NCBI RefSeq assembly: GCF_963082655.1
Contig: NC_081554.1
Span: 61,583,820 to 61,647,819 of the forward strand
Direction: 5' to 3'
DNA: 64,000 nucleotides
Source: Stomoxys calcitrans
Taxonomy: Eukaryota > Arthropoda > Insecta > Diptera > Muscidae
In this document: positions 1-8,944 of the stretch, one piece after another
Layout of the letters: every line of letters begins with the position of its first letter
Numbering within the stretch: position 1 is the first letter of the stretch
Program-made: the position numbers and the translations under genes
The notes under the pieces: generated by a model
Database searches by the model: none
Told to the model about the DNA's origin: nothing
What the model saw: only the letters and a program-made list of their open reading frames with translations

Positions 1-456
1 ATGTCCGATTTAGGGTTGTTTTTGGGGTTGGGGTGGTCCCCCTAACACTTGGTCCGACAATTGGATATCAGATACGTTTTCTTTTCCTAAATACCTTTCA
101 TTTGTGTCCCATATTGCCGTGATTGGTGTATGTATATATTTGGTAGGTTTTGGGGTGGGGCGCTCCCCCTAGGTACCCCATCTAAAATTGTAATACCAAA
201 TTTTCTTTTTAGGTTACTATAAGAGAGCTCGCAAAATTTCGCTTAAATCGCACCACCTATCTTCAAGATCTGACGTTTCTGAAAATTAGGGTAAGGAGGA
301 GGGTCCGCTCCCCCTTCAGATATCAAAAAAATGTAGTACCCTATTTTCACCACGGTATCATTATGCACCATTAGTGAAAATTTCAAAAAAAAACCGGTTC
401 AGCCGTTTCTGAGTCTAAAAGGAACACAAACAAACAAACACAAATTGGTTTTTATA
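1..456 (+). mobile_element. Family III repeat element, 3' end (left-truncated by window)
   Basis: This is the 3' part of an unclassified element also seen at 12640-14960. It shows the last two degenerate ~130-bp units (wording like 'catttgtgtcccatattgcc'), then a conserved non-repetitive 3' module with a run of ACAAACAA repeats and the terminal 'ttggtttttatata'. The two copies match closely over the last ~250 bp. There is no coding capacity. I do not know its superfamily; the minisatellite core plus fixed ends suggests a Helitron/Helentron-like non-autonomous element, which is inference. Confidence 0.7.
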
Positions 457-458
457 TA

Positions 459-694
459 TTGGGTTGCCCAAAAAGTAATTGCGGGTTTTTTAAAAGAAAG
501 TAAATACATTTTTAATAAAACTTAGAATAAACTTTAATCAAATATACTTTTTTTACACTTTTTTTCGAAAGCAAGCTAAAAGTAACAGCTGATAACTGAC
601 AGAACAAAGAATGCAATTACAGAGTCACAAGCTGTGAAAAAATTTGTCAACGCCGACTATATGAAAAATCCGCAATTACTTTTTGGGCAACCCT
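459..694 (-). mobile_element. mariner-derived MITE, copy 1
   Basis: Non-autonomous mariner with terminal inverted repeats beginning TTGGGTTGCCCAAAAAGTAA and flanked by TA. It carries the ~145-bp 5' end and ~90-bp 3' end of the mariner at 17577-18501, joined across an internal deletion. It sits in the AT-rich tail of the family III element. The terminal inverted repeat resembles that of the cecropia/mellifera-type mariners (for example human Hsmar1), from memory. Confidence 0.9.
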
Positions 695-704
695 ATATAA
701 GAAA

Positions 705-1375
705 AAGATTGCCCTGGCTTTTCACCTATCTATATGGACCATCCAGATCGCTTTAAAACCCCAAACATTTTATGGAAGTTCACATTTGGATTTGTTCTCA
801 AGAAATGAGAACCTAAAGTTGAACTCCTTCTGACTGCCAGTACGACACACATACACAGTAGATATTCTATAGTCTCTTCTTCCTCTACAAAGCTTCTGCA
901 GAAATCGATACTTGCAACATTCAGTCTGTTACCATGTGATCTGTCATGACATTATGGTCTTATGCCACATAATTTAGGAGTATTCACTACCCCTCTTTGT
1001 GACCATCCGTCATTCGTTGCCCTTCGGCCCTGATCCTGAAGACTTAGCTTATATGTCGGTAGAGGCATACCCACAGATTCCACTTCCCCTGGAATGTCTA
1101 AGGTAGTTCCCCGTGTTGCAAACTTGTCTGATCTACAACTCCCTATGATATCTCTGTGGCCCGTCATCCAGAACTGGTAAATTTTGATCTGTTCAGCCAT
1201 GTTGTTGAGAGATCTGCCACAGTCGCGGCGGTTTTTAAGCTCAGAAATACGTTCCCCAGGGTTTTAATAGCTGCCTGGCTGTCTGAGTAGTGATGATAGA
1301 TAGAGACATTCTCTATGACATTTGTTCTAAACTTTAGTTTTTGTCTCATTTTCTTTTCAATTTTTGTTTCCGTTT
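705..1375 (-). pseudogene. LINE-C 3' fragment (RNase H end and 3' UTR)
   Basis: Aligns by eye with 22275-22870 of the longer LINE-C copy, with the same order of motifs. On the minus strand a decayed frame contains a segment like 'FWMTGHRDIIGSC', the end of the RNase H domain ('W-x-x-GH-x-D-I-x-G-N') that LINEs of the I/Loa/R1 groups carry after reverse transcriptase. Downstream is the 3' UTR. No open frame spans the domain, so this is a dead 5'-truncated copy. It ends near 1375, where similarity to LINE-C stops. Confidence 0.7.
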
Positions 1376-1755
1376 TGTTTTTCGAGTTGTTTAACTTTAA
1401 CTAAATGTTTTGCAATAATTGTTAAGTTCCGGTTGTAGACTTTGCTCTCGCTTGTTGTGCATATTAAGCATTCAAAAGGTTAAGTTTTAATTATTCGCCT
1501 TTGTTTTAATTGTTATGGTGGCATTTCTTTGGGAACATTCACTTTGGTGTTTTCACAGACATGGAATGAGTCAAAAACCCAACGACCTACAGTGGGAATA
1601 GTGTGCTCAAAAGAAAACAATCATAAGTGTTTTAAACATAAAACAACTCAACAACATTTTTGCTTCCAAAGATGAAGGAAACATGCAGTTTTCATGAATC
1701 TGGATATAGCCCAAAACTGCACCACATGTGCAGTTGCCACAAAAAATTTTACTTT
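1376..1755. other. No recognised feature
   Basis: AT-rich sequence between two LINE-C fragments. I see no repeat shared with the rest of the window and no convincing coding signal. Confidence 0.5.
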
Positions 1756-1960
1756 TTTACAATGCGGCTGTGATGCACAAACATGCCATCCTTTGGATCC
1801 GGCTGGGTAGTGAACGAATTATGGAATTTTGGAGCGCATTCCATCAGACTACACCACCATCAATCCCACTCGGCACGGGGATTGCTGTGAGCACCACACA
1901 GGCTGGAACATTGAAGTCCAATCTGTGTAGTGGTCATTGCTGTCACGGGAAGCTTAGCTG
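1756..1960 (-). pseudogene. LINE-C internal fragment
   Basis: Resembles the LINE-C region around 23370-23480 and the fragment at 47400-47575; all three share the wording 'ctgtgatgcacaaaca' and the downstream 'ccatcagactac / ccaccagaccac' segment. In LINE-C this region lies between reverse transcriptase and RNase H. It is short, frame-broken and non-functional. Confidence 0.55.
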
Positions 1961-2044
1961 AGAGCTACCGGGCGAGTCCACAGGTTGCGGATAGAGGATA
2001 CTCCATACGGAGTAGTTGCAATGGCAGTCACCTGTAATGGTCGA

Positions 2045-2195
2045 TATGACAAGGCGGCAAGGTTATTGGCGCCTTTAAACAACCAATGTTCCAGCGGCGA
2101 TCGGTCATTTGGACCGGAACGAGCTTGCTCATCTACATGAGCTTGACCAGGATCGCCACCTCCACATGAAAATGTGGTTACGACAACAAAAACAA
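2045..2195 (+). repeat. Short repeat S1, copy 1 (LINE-A 5' region)
   Basis: Contains a conserved core 'ggaacgagcttgctcatc' followed by 'gagcttgaccaggatcgcc' and ends in a CAACAA-like run. The same core occurs at 32202-32315 (minus) and 36960-37120 (plus), where no LINE body is attached. It may be the LINE-A promoter region, mobilised alone as a short retroposon. Confidence 0.6.
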
Positions 2196-2654
2196 CCAAC
2201 AATCCCATGGCAGCCGGTTGTACGCACCGGAATATCCCGATGGTGTCCTCATCGGCAAGGGCTGCCACCTAAATGTAGATGTTCATCTTTTTTTCGTCAT
2301 GGGAGAGGCACATCCCGGAGTGCTTTCTCCGGACGCTTCTGGTACGTGCCGGGATTGCAAAGATCCTCGGATCCTGATTCTGTTTGGTTTTCCAGAATAA
2401 CTTCCATTGTCAGTCGGTGTCGGTATCGGTGAGGTGTAACCGGCGCATGGAGTGGGTACATTTCCGATCTTGCTCTGGCCTTACGTCATTATGGGAATAT
2501 AATCACACTGAATATGTGGCAAGGTGATGTGCGAACACAGACACAAGCGTCGTCGCCTTCTGCTTCTTCAACGTCGGACTATATGACCCCTCCTACCAAA
2601 CTCCCGTGCTGCAATATACGCAACATCAACACCCCAGCCCAAATATTGCAGGGC

Positions 2655-3640
2655 CAGTACATGGAAGTGTATCTTTCCTGCAATTGAATTGCAATGGTCT
2701 CCGAGACAAGATCGACGAGATATGAGTCGGAAGAACATATTGGTCGCAGCGATCAAGGAGACAAAGCTGACCAACACTTGCAGCTTGCATAGTTGTCACG
2801 AATGCAATGAGCTACGTAAGGATCGCTTAAAGAATGGAGGTGGGAGATGGCCTTCGTTATACACTATTCCATGCAGTATAGACCCATCTCGCCTGCGCTT
2901 GGCGCTAGTGACCCCAACATGGAGTATATGAGGATAGCAGTCAGGTTCGGTACTTACAAGCCCGACATACGTGGGCTACTGTCTGGCAAAATCGCATGGT
3001 GGTTCTAGACTAATGCGCTTCAGTTTGATGGCATTCTAATGGGGAGCATAGCCTTGGCGGAGCAGATTTAAGGCTCCATTTTTAGCACGGTGAATGTGGA
3101 TGCCCAGCTAGGATTATGAGGTGATGCAGCAGCTCGCCCCCGGAGGAGGCCACCGTAGCGCAGAGGTTACCATGTCCGCCTGTGACGCTGAACGCCTAAG
3201 TTCGAATCCTGGCGAGACCATCAGAGAAAATTTTCTGCGGCTGTTTTCCCCTCCTTATGCTGGCAACAATTGTGAGGAATAATTCCGTGTAAAAACTTCT
3301 CTCCCAAGAGGTGTAGCACTGCGGCACGCCGTTTGGACTCGGCTATTGAAAGGAGGTCCCTTATCATTGAGCTTAAAATTTGAATCGGACTGCACTCATT
3401 GATATGTGAGAAGTTTGCCCCTGTTCCTTAGCGTGTTCATGTTCATGGGCAAAATTTGTAATTGCAGCAGTTAGCCAGACATTTACATTGTATCCCTAAT
3501 CTACCGAGTGACGTATCCTGGCAAGCCGTCATTTCTTTGGGATCAGACCACCTCCCCATAGCTATCAACATCGACCGACCACCCAACTTCATAACCTCTG
3601 AGCGCCGGACGTTTTTCAATCAGAAGAATGTAAATTGAGC
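2655..3640 (+). pseudogene. LINE-A AP-endonuclease domain, broken
   Basis: The endonuclease nicks target DNA to prime reverse transcription. The N-terminal part reads 'LQLNCNGLRDKIDEI' then, after a lost codon or shift, 'AAIKETKL', matching the N (asparagine) and ET motifs of the exonuclease-endonuclease-phosphatase fold. The C-terminal part after the nested SINE reads 'VISLGSDHLPIAINI', with the SDH motif that holds the catalytic aspartate and histidine. A SINE (3145-3466) separates the halves and the frame is broken before it. The catalytic signatures survive but the protein cannot be made. Confidence 0.75.
3145..3466 (+). mobile_element. tRNA-derived SINE, copy 1
   Basis: A ~320-bp SINE. 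The head holds RNA polymerase III box A ('tagcgcagaggttaccatg') and box B ('agttcgaatcc'). The body runs through a 'cactgcggcacgccg' segment and ends in 'gttcatgggcaaaattt'. Copies recur throughout the window. It is inserted in the LINE-A endonuclease; a short direct repeat 'gcagcag' near both sides could be part of its target-site duplication. Confidence 0.85.
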
Positions 3641-3950
3641 TGGCTTTAGAGAGAACACCAATTGCCGCCTTAGTGAACTAACACCCACATCAAATGTGGT
3701 AGTTGCCGAGCGAAAATTCCGAGATATCATTAGAGCAGCAGCCATACGCTTTATACCAGCCGGTCGGATACCCAAAGTTCGGCCCAATTTCCCGGCGCAG
3801 GCAGTGGTACTCGCAGACAAGCGTTTTGGGCTTCTTTGCACTGACTCCAATAACCCCAGAATCAGCGAGCCGAAACTGGAAATAGACAAGGTAGTCAATA
3901 TAAGCGCAATTTGTGGCTGGAACATTTGGAGCAATGTAGCTTAAGTACTG
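3467..3950 (+). pseudogene. LINE-A endonuclease end and linker
   Basis: Continues LINE-A after the SINE. A run of readable codons from about 3470 includes the SDH endonuclease motif and then 'RDIIRAAAIRFIPAGRIP', a linker between endonuclease and reverse transcriptase that I recognise from fly Jockey-like elements. The frame shifts near 3660 and stops at 3942. Confidence 0.65.
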
Positions 3951-4035
3951 GTTCAAGATTTGATCTACTGTTAATCCACTCTCAAACCCCGGAAGAAGGA
4001 ATAACAGGACGTCAATCACTTTTGGAGACGTTGCC

Positions 4036-4266
4036 ATGACCAACTCGATGAAATGCACCAATGTCTTCAAGTTGTCTTTGATCAATCTTATAGTGACCGA
4101 TGTCTGGAAGAAGGGCAGAGTGATCCCGCTGCTGAAGCCTGGAAAGAACCCGAGATTGGAGGAGTCGTACAGACCGATTTCCCTTCTCCCACCAGTAGCC
4201 AAGACGCTAGAGGCATTACTCCTACCGAGCCTCGTGGCAGATTTTCCATTCGCCGAGCATCAATAA
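4036..4266 (+). pseudogene. LINE-A reverse transcriptase, N-terminal fingers
   Basis: Contains 'VWKKGRVIPLLKPGKNP' followed by 'YRPISLLPPVAKTLEALL', motifs 0/1 of non-LTR reverse transcriptases ('W-K-x-A-x-V-x-x-L-x-K-P-G' and 'YRPISLL'). The frame ends at a stop just before the point where the dimeric SINE inserted. The continuation of the same domain is found at 4750 onward. Confidence 0.8.
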
Positions 4267-4279
4267 GGATTTCGAAGAC

Positions 4280-4750
4280 TGCATAGCATAACAACGCCAC
4301 CGTAGCGCTGAGGTTACCATGTCCGCCTATGACGCTGAACGCTTGAGTTCGAATCCTTACGATAACATCCGAAAAAATTTTTCAACGGTGGTTTTCCCCT
4401 CCTAATGCAGCCAATGCTGGAGGCCACCGTAGTGCAGAGTTAAGCATGTCCGCCTATGACGCTGAACGCCTGGGTTCGAATCCTGGCGAGACTATCAGAA
4501 ACAATTTTCAGCGGTGGTTTTTCCCCTCCTAATGCTGGCAACATTTGTGTGGTTCTATGCCATGTAAAACTTCTCTCCAAAGAAGTATCGCACTGCGGCA
4601 CGCCGTTTGGGCTCGGCTATAAAAAGGAGGCCCCTTATCATTGAGCTTAAACTTGAATCGGACTGCACTCGTTGATATGTGAGAAGTTTGCCCTTGTTCC
4701 TTAGTGGAATGTTCACTAATGCAAAATTTGCATTTGCATAGGATAACAAC
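4280..4750 (+). mobile_element. Dimeric tRNA-derived SINE with 15-bp target-site duplication
   Basis: Two SINE heads in tandem: a truncated first unit (4295-4419, head plus ~60 bp) followed directly by a nearly complete second unit (4420-4735). One direct repeat flanks the pair: 'gcatagcataacaac' at 4280-4294 and 'gcataggataacaac' at 4736-4750 (one mismatch). The pair therefore inserted as one unit, splitting the LINE-A reverse transcriptase. Confidence 0.85.
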
Positions 4751-4966
4751 TGCCATGACTTTAATGAGCCCGTGCCATGTGATAAGATGGTCCTCGTGGC
4801 ACTGGACCTATCAAAAGCATTAGACCCAAACAGCCATGCCAAAATATTTGAGGGCATCGCCAATACGTATCTCCAGTTATGGCGGAAATGCTGGGTCGCG
4901 GATTTTCAGTGTGGTCACCAGTCATTTGTGGAATTTAGGAATAAGAGTCAAAGCACTGTTGAGTGA
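4750..4966 (+). pseudogene. LINE-A reverse transcriptase, motif A region
   Basis: Reads 'VLVALDLSKALDPNSHAKIF', which is reverse transcriptase motif A: 'LDLSKAFD' with the first catalytic aspartate present and the phenylalanine replaced by leucine. The frame closes with a TGA at 4964 and the protein resumes in another frame at 4963, so a frameshift separates motif A from the YMDD box. Confidence 0.8.
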
Positions 4967-5949
4967 AGCAGGGAGTTTCCCAAGGCGGGGTAATATATCC
5001 GCCACTGTTTAACCTCTACCTATCCTCTATTTCACCCCCTCCAGACGGCATAGAGATCATATCATATATGGACGATTGTAAGATCAAGGCACCAGGACCC
5101 CCACCCACTGATGACATCTTCGATAAGTTAAATGTCTACTTCAACGAACTTGCCTCCTATTTCGCTGCAAGAGATCTGAAGATATCTGCCAAAAAATCTT
5201 CAGCTTCATTATTCACTACCGATGCACGTGAGGTGAATGCCGAGCTGACTGTGATAATCGATGAAGAAATGATTCCGACCATCAAGTGTCCCAAAATACT
5301 TGGCGTCACATTTGACAGCTCTTACATACATGCCACAGCAATTCGCGATAAAGTCAAAAGTAGAAATAAGGTCCTCAACTCCCTTGCTGGCAGCTTTTGG
5401 GGTGCTGACAAAGAAACCTTGTTGACCACATACAAAGCAATTGGCCGGTCAGTGGTAAGTTATGCAGCGCCAATGTGGTCTCGTCAGCTCTGTAACCCGC
5501 AGTGGAATAATATTCAGTTCTGTCAGAATGGGGTTCTTCGAACTGCGACGGGCTGCCTCCTCATTTCCCATGTGCACCACCTCTATCGGGAGACTAAGAC
5601 CCTACCCTTGCGAAGACGTCACTACATGCTGTCAAAGCTGTACCTTTTTGGCTGTTATCGCAACGACCACCCATATCATCATTTTGTGGTTAGGTATCCA
5701 ACGCCCAGAAGCCATGAGGTAGATTTACATGATCTAGAGCGTGAAGTTCAGCGCTACAAGAGAGAACTTCTAGATCAAGGGACATATCAAGTGGGTCTAG
5801 ACAACGTTCATGCAGACATGGTAGCAAATGCGGTGAATAGCTACCGGTTGAATATGGTTCTTGGAGATCGACCTCCTCTCATTGCAGCTGAAGCACTTGT
5901 CCTCTCCCGGCAAACCAGAGTAGTTATGGCTCAATCACGATCAGATTGA
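4963..5949 (+). pseudogene. LINE-A reverse transcriptase, palm/thumb with YMDD box
   Basis: The longest continuous coding remnant in the window (328 residues). Residues 2-20 give motif B ('KQGVSQGGVIYPPLFNLYL'; usual form QGxxLSPLLFNLY) and residues 34-38 'SYMDD' give the catalytic box, with both aspartates intact; most relatives have YADD. The thumb region follows ('KILGVTFDSSY', residues about 105-115), then a C-terminal connection domain. Without motif A in frame it cannot be active. Its good preservation suggests LINE-A is younger than most LINE pieces here. Confidence 0.85.
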
Positions 5950-6205
5950 GATGCAGCCACCTCAACTCCTACAGAGCAAGGATTGACGCCGACGTGCAGG
6001 AAGTATGTCCCGATTGTGACCAGGGACCACACTACACATCTTACCTGTTTAACTGCCCAGCCAAACCCACTCGACTCAGACCCAGATCTCTCAGGACTTA
6101 CCCTATCTAAGTCGTAGAGTTTCTGGATCTGGATACCCAACAGAATCAAGCAGACATAAAATAGAAGGCAACACACTGCTAGATCAACATCAACAACCAT
6201 AAAGC
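5950..6205 (+). pseudogene. LINE-A C-terminal zinc-knuckle-like region and 3' UTR
   Basis: In the frame after the stop at 5949 one reads a C-x2-C pattern ('CPDCDQGPH') followed by 'YLFNCPAKPTRLRPRSL' and 'VEFLDLD', the usual C-terminus of this LINE type. A premature stop separates it from the reverse transcriptase. The element ends in a CAACA-rich tail near 6200. Confidence 0.65.
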
Positions 6206-6224
6206 ATTATTGGTTTGAGAACTG

Positions 6225-6492
6225 CGGTATACACTCAGTGCATGATATATGTTTTTAACCTCCATTTTCGCCAATGGCTCTCTTGCAGGTGTATAGGGCA
6301 AGAGTTGCATTCTTGTTTGATTCCCAGTTCAATTTCCTGTCCAGCAAAACAATCAGGTATTTTGGGCTTTCAGTATTTAGAACATTCTCTCCTCCCAAGG
6401 AGACAAGAGTCAGCGTGGGTAACTTTTCTCTTGCTGCAAAGAACTTCTTCTGTCTTAAACAGATTTCCGCCTAGTTCGATAATAACAACGGT
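6225..6492 (-). pseudogene. LINE-C fragment
   Basis: Matches 23500-23760 of LINE-C: both contain 'aggtattttg' and 'acattctctcctccca' in the same order. This encodes part of the region after the reverse transcriptase catalytic box. It lies head-on to LINE-A. Confidence 0.6.
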
Positions 6493-6539
6493 AAACATTG
6501 TTGCTGATATTCCTGTCAGTATTTCAGCGCCATAGATGG

Positions 6540-6569
6540 CATTCAGCGTCATAGACGGACATGCTAACG
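6540..6569 (-). mobile_element. SINE head scrap
   Basis: About 30 bp matching the reverse complement of the SINE tRNA-like head between box A and box B ('cagcgtcatagacggacatg'). The body is missing. Confidence 0.5.
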
Positions 6570-6890
6570 AATACCCCAAGTTGTTATATCTTTAAATGCC
6601 TTATTATAAAAAAAGCCAAATTAGCCAAATTTTTAAACCCTCCACCATAGGATGGGGGTATATTAATTTCGTCGTTCTGATTTTAGCTACTCGTAATATT
6701 CTTCTGAGACCTCATTAAGTCTATATATTCTTGATCGTCGTGACAATTTATTTCGATCTATCTATGTCCGTCCGTCTGTCTGTCCGTCCGTCTGTCTGTC
6801 CGTCCATCCGTCTGTCTGTCGAGAGCACGCTAATTTTCGAAGGAGTAAAGTTAGCCACTTGAAATTGGAGTAGGTCGGATTACGATTGTA

Positions 6891-7120
6891 TTGGGTTGCC
6901 CAAAAAGTAATTGGGGATTTTTCATATAGTCGGCGTTGACAAATTTTTTCACAGCTTGTGACTCTGTAATTGCATTCTTTCTTCTGTCAGTTATCAGCTG
7001 TTACTTTTAGCTTTAGAAAAAAAGTGTAAAAAAAGTATATTTGATTAAAGTTCATTCTAAGTTTTATAAAAATGCTTTTACTTTCTTTTAAAAAATCCTC
7101 AATAACTTTTTGGGCAACCC
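6891..7120 (+). mobile_element. mariner-derived MITE, copy 2
   Basis: 230 bp, TA on both sides, with terminal inverted repeats TTGGGTTGCCCAAAAAGTAA and its reverse complement. It carries the same internal-deletion junction as the other copies. It inserted in the left module of the DINE-like element. Confidence 0.9.
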
Positions 7121-7129
7121 TAAATGGGT

Positions 7130-8390
7130 CCATGTTTTGATATATCTGCCTTATAAACCGCTTTTGGGTCTTGACTTCTTGAGCCTCTTGAGGCCGCAAT
7201 TCCTATCCGATTGGAATGAAATTTTGCACGACGTTTTTTGTTATGATATCCAACAACTGTGCCAAGTATTGTTCAAATCGGTCCATAACCTGATATAGCT
7301 GCCATATAAACCGATCTTGGGCCTTGACCTCTTGAGTCTCTAGAGGGCGCATTTCTTATCCGATTGGAATGAAATTTTGCACGACATGTTTCGTTATGAC
7401 TTTCATCAACTGTTCTAAAAAAGGTTCAAATTGGTCAATAACCTGATATAGCTGCCATATAAACCGATCTTGAATCTTGACTTCTTGAGCCACTAGAGGG
7501 CGCAATTCTTATCCGATTTTAATGAAATTTTGCATGAAGTATTTTTTTTACGATATCCAACATCTGTATCAAGTGTAGTTCAAATCGGGCCATAACCTGA
7601 TATAGCTGTCATATAAACCGATCTGGGATCTTGACTTCTTGAGCTTCTAGAGGGCGCATTTCCTATCCGATGTGGCTGAAATTTTGCATGACGTGTTTTG
7701 TTATGATATCCAACAACTGTGCCAAGTATGGTTGAAATCGGTTCATAACCTGATATATCTGCCATATAAACCGATCTTGGGTCTTGAATTTTTGAGCCTC
7801 TAGAGGGCGCAATTCTTATCCGACTGGAATGAAATGTTGCACGAATTATTTTGTTACGATATCCAACATCTGTGCCAAGTATGGTTCAAATCGATTCATA
7901 ACCTGACATAGCTGCCATATAAACCAATCTGGGGTCTTGAATTATTGAGCTTCTAGAGGGCGCATTTCATATCCGATTTGACTGAAATTTTGCATGACGT
8001 GTTTTGTTATGATATCCAAAAACTGTGCCACGTATGGTTCAAATCGGTTCATAACCTGATATGGCTGCCATATAAACCGTTCTGCTATTTTGACTTCTTG
8101 AGCCTCTAGAGGACGCAATTATTATCCGATTTGCCTGAAATTTTGTACGACGGATCCTCTCATGACCATCAACATAGGTGTTTATTATGGTCTGAATCGG
8201 TCTATAGCCTGATACAGCTCCCTTAGAAATCAATCTCTCTATTTTACTTCTTGAGCCCCCAAAGGGCGCTCACAGGTGACATTTTACACAGGTCTCCAAC
8301 ATATAATTTAATTGTGGTCCGCACCGGACTATATCTTGATATCGCTCTAATAGCAGAGCAAATCTTTTCTTTTATCCTTTTTTTGCCTAA
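7130..8390 (+). repeat. 153-bp tandem array (DINE-like Ia core)
   Basis: The phrase 'tgatatagctgccatataaa' or a variant recurs at about 7291, 7444, 7598, 7751, 7904, 8057 and 8210, giving steps of 153 or 154 bp; the last unit is short. Each unit also holds 'cttgacttcttgagc', 'gagggcgcaattc', 'ctgaaattttgca' and 'caacaactgtgccaagta'. Units are diverged from one another but hardly vary in length. Confidence 0.9.
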
Positions 8391-8484
8391 AGGAGATGCC
8401 GGGAAATGAACTCGACAAATGCGATCCATGGTGGAGGGTATATAAGATTCGGCCCGGCCGAACTTTGCACCCTTTTACTTGTTT

Positions 8485-8944
8485 ATATTTCTACACTCTT
8501 CTCAATATGGTGATAACCACAACCATAAGAAAGATAAGTTTAGATCATTTTTTTGAGATCGATTTTGTGTTTGATGTTTGGGAAACAAAATGACAAAATG
8601 AATATATATCCCTAGGTATAGAACATAATTTTAGAAAATATTGAAGCTAGTAATGCTAGCTTCATGCTTACAAATGTCCCACTGTGCAGCATTCAATTGT
8701 CATGTTAAATGTGAAATATTCATAAAATGTAATAGCCAGCAATTGGAGGTAATTGTTTTCAATGCTTTAGGGAGTTGTTATGAGCGTTTGGATTGCGTTC
8801 GAGATTAAAAGGAATTGCGGATTTGAAGCGAGCAAGTTGATATTGTAACGACAAATGACATTAATGGCCTCAAAAGTGTGAAAAAATGTCACGAATTGAA
8901 GTTTTCTAGTCATTTCATTTTGAGCAACTTGCAAAAGAGAAGTA
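8485..8944. other. No recognised feature
   Basis: AT-rich DNA between a DINE-like element and a rosa derivative. It contains a short inverted repeat 'gaagctagtaatgctagcttc' near 8644-8664. No gene is seen. Confidence 0.4.

Larger units (their letters stand above)
1965..6205 (+). mobile_element. LINE-A: degenerate non-LTR retrotransposon (Jockey-like), with nested SINEs
   Basis: A near full-length but dead LINE. In order: a 5' region with a short repeat also found alone elsewhere (2045-2195), remains of a first ORF (about 2210-2500), an AP-endonuclease domain (about 2670-3640, interrupted by a SINE), a linker ('FIPAGRIPKVRPNFP' near 3760), reverse transcriptase (about 4080-5450, interrupted by a dimeric SINE), and a C-terminal region with a CPxCxxGPH-type motif near 6005-6060. 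The tail is CAACA-rich near 6180-6200. At least four frameshifts or stops separate the domains. Placement in the Jockey/CR1 group rests on the overall architecture and is a judgement from memory. Confidence 0.8.
6630..8484 (+). mobile_element. DINE-1/Helentron-like element, subfamily Ia, near complete
   Basis: The left module starts with an imperfect stem-loop (ACCCTCCACCA...GGGGGTATAT), then 'tatattcttgatcgtcgtga' and a TCCGTCTG-rich tract; this is the same order as the 5' end of Drosophila INE-1/DINE-1 (from memory). The centre is a tandem array of ~153-bp units. The right module has 'tggtggagggtatataag', the hairpin TTCGGCCCGGCCGAA (8449-8463) and the T-rich end 'cttttacttgttt'. There is no coding capacity. 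A mariner MITE (6891-7120) is nested. Confidence 0.8.

Noticed and set aside
3145..3230. A functional tRNA gene
   Set aside because: Box A and B are present, but the anticodon arm does not pair well, the sequence is joined to a SINE body and the unit is repeated many times.
4088..4300. Antisense ORFs opposite LINE-A
   Set aside because: Shadows of the reverse transcriptase frame on the plus strand.
7130..8390. CRISPR array
   Set aside because: Units are 153 bp, diverged throughout, with no short constant repeat and unique spacers; the organism is a eukaryote.
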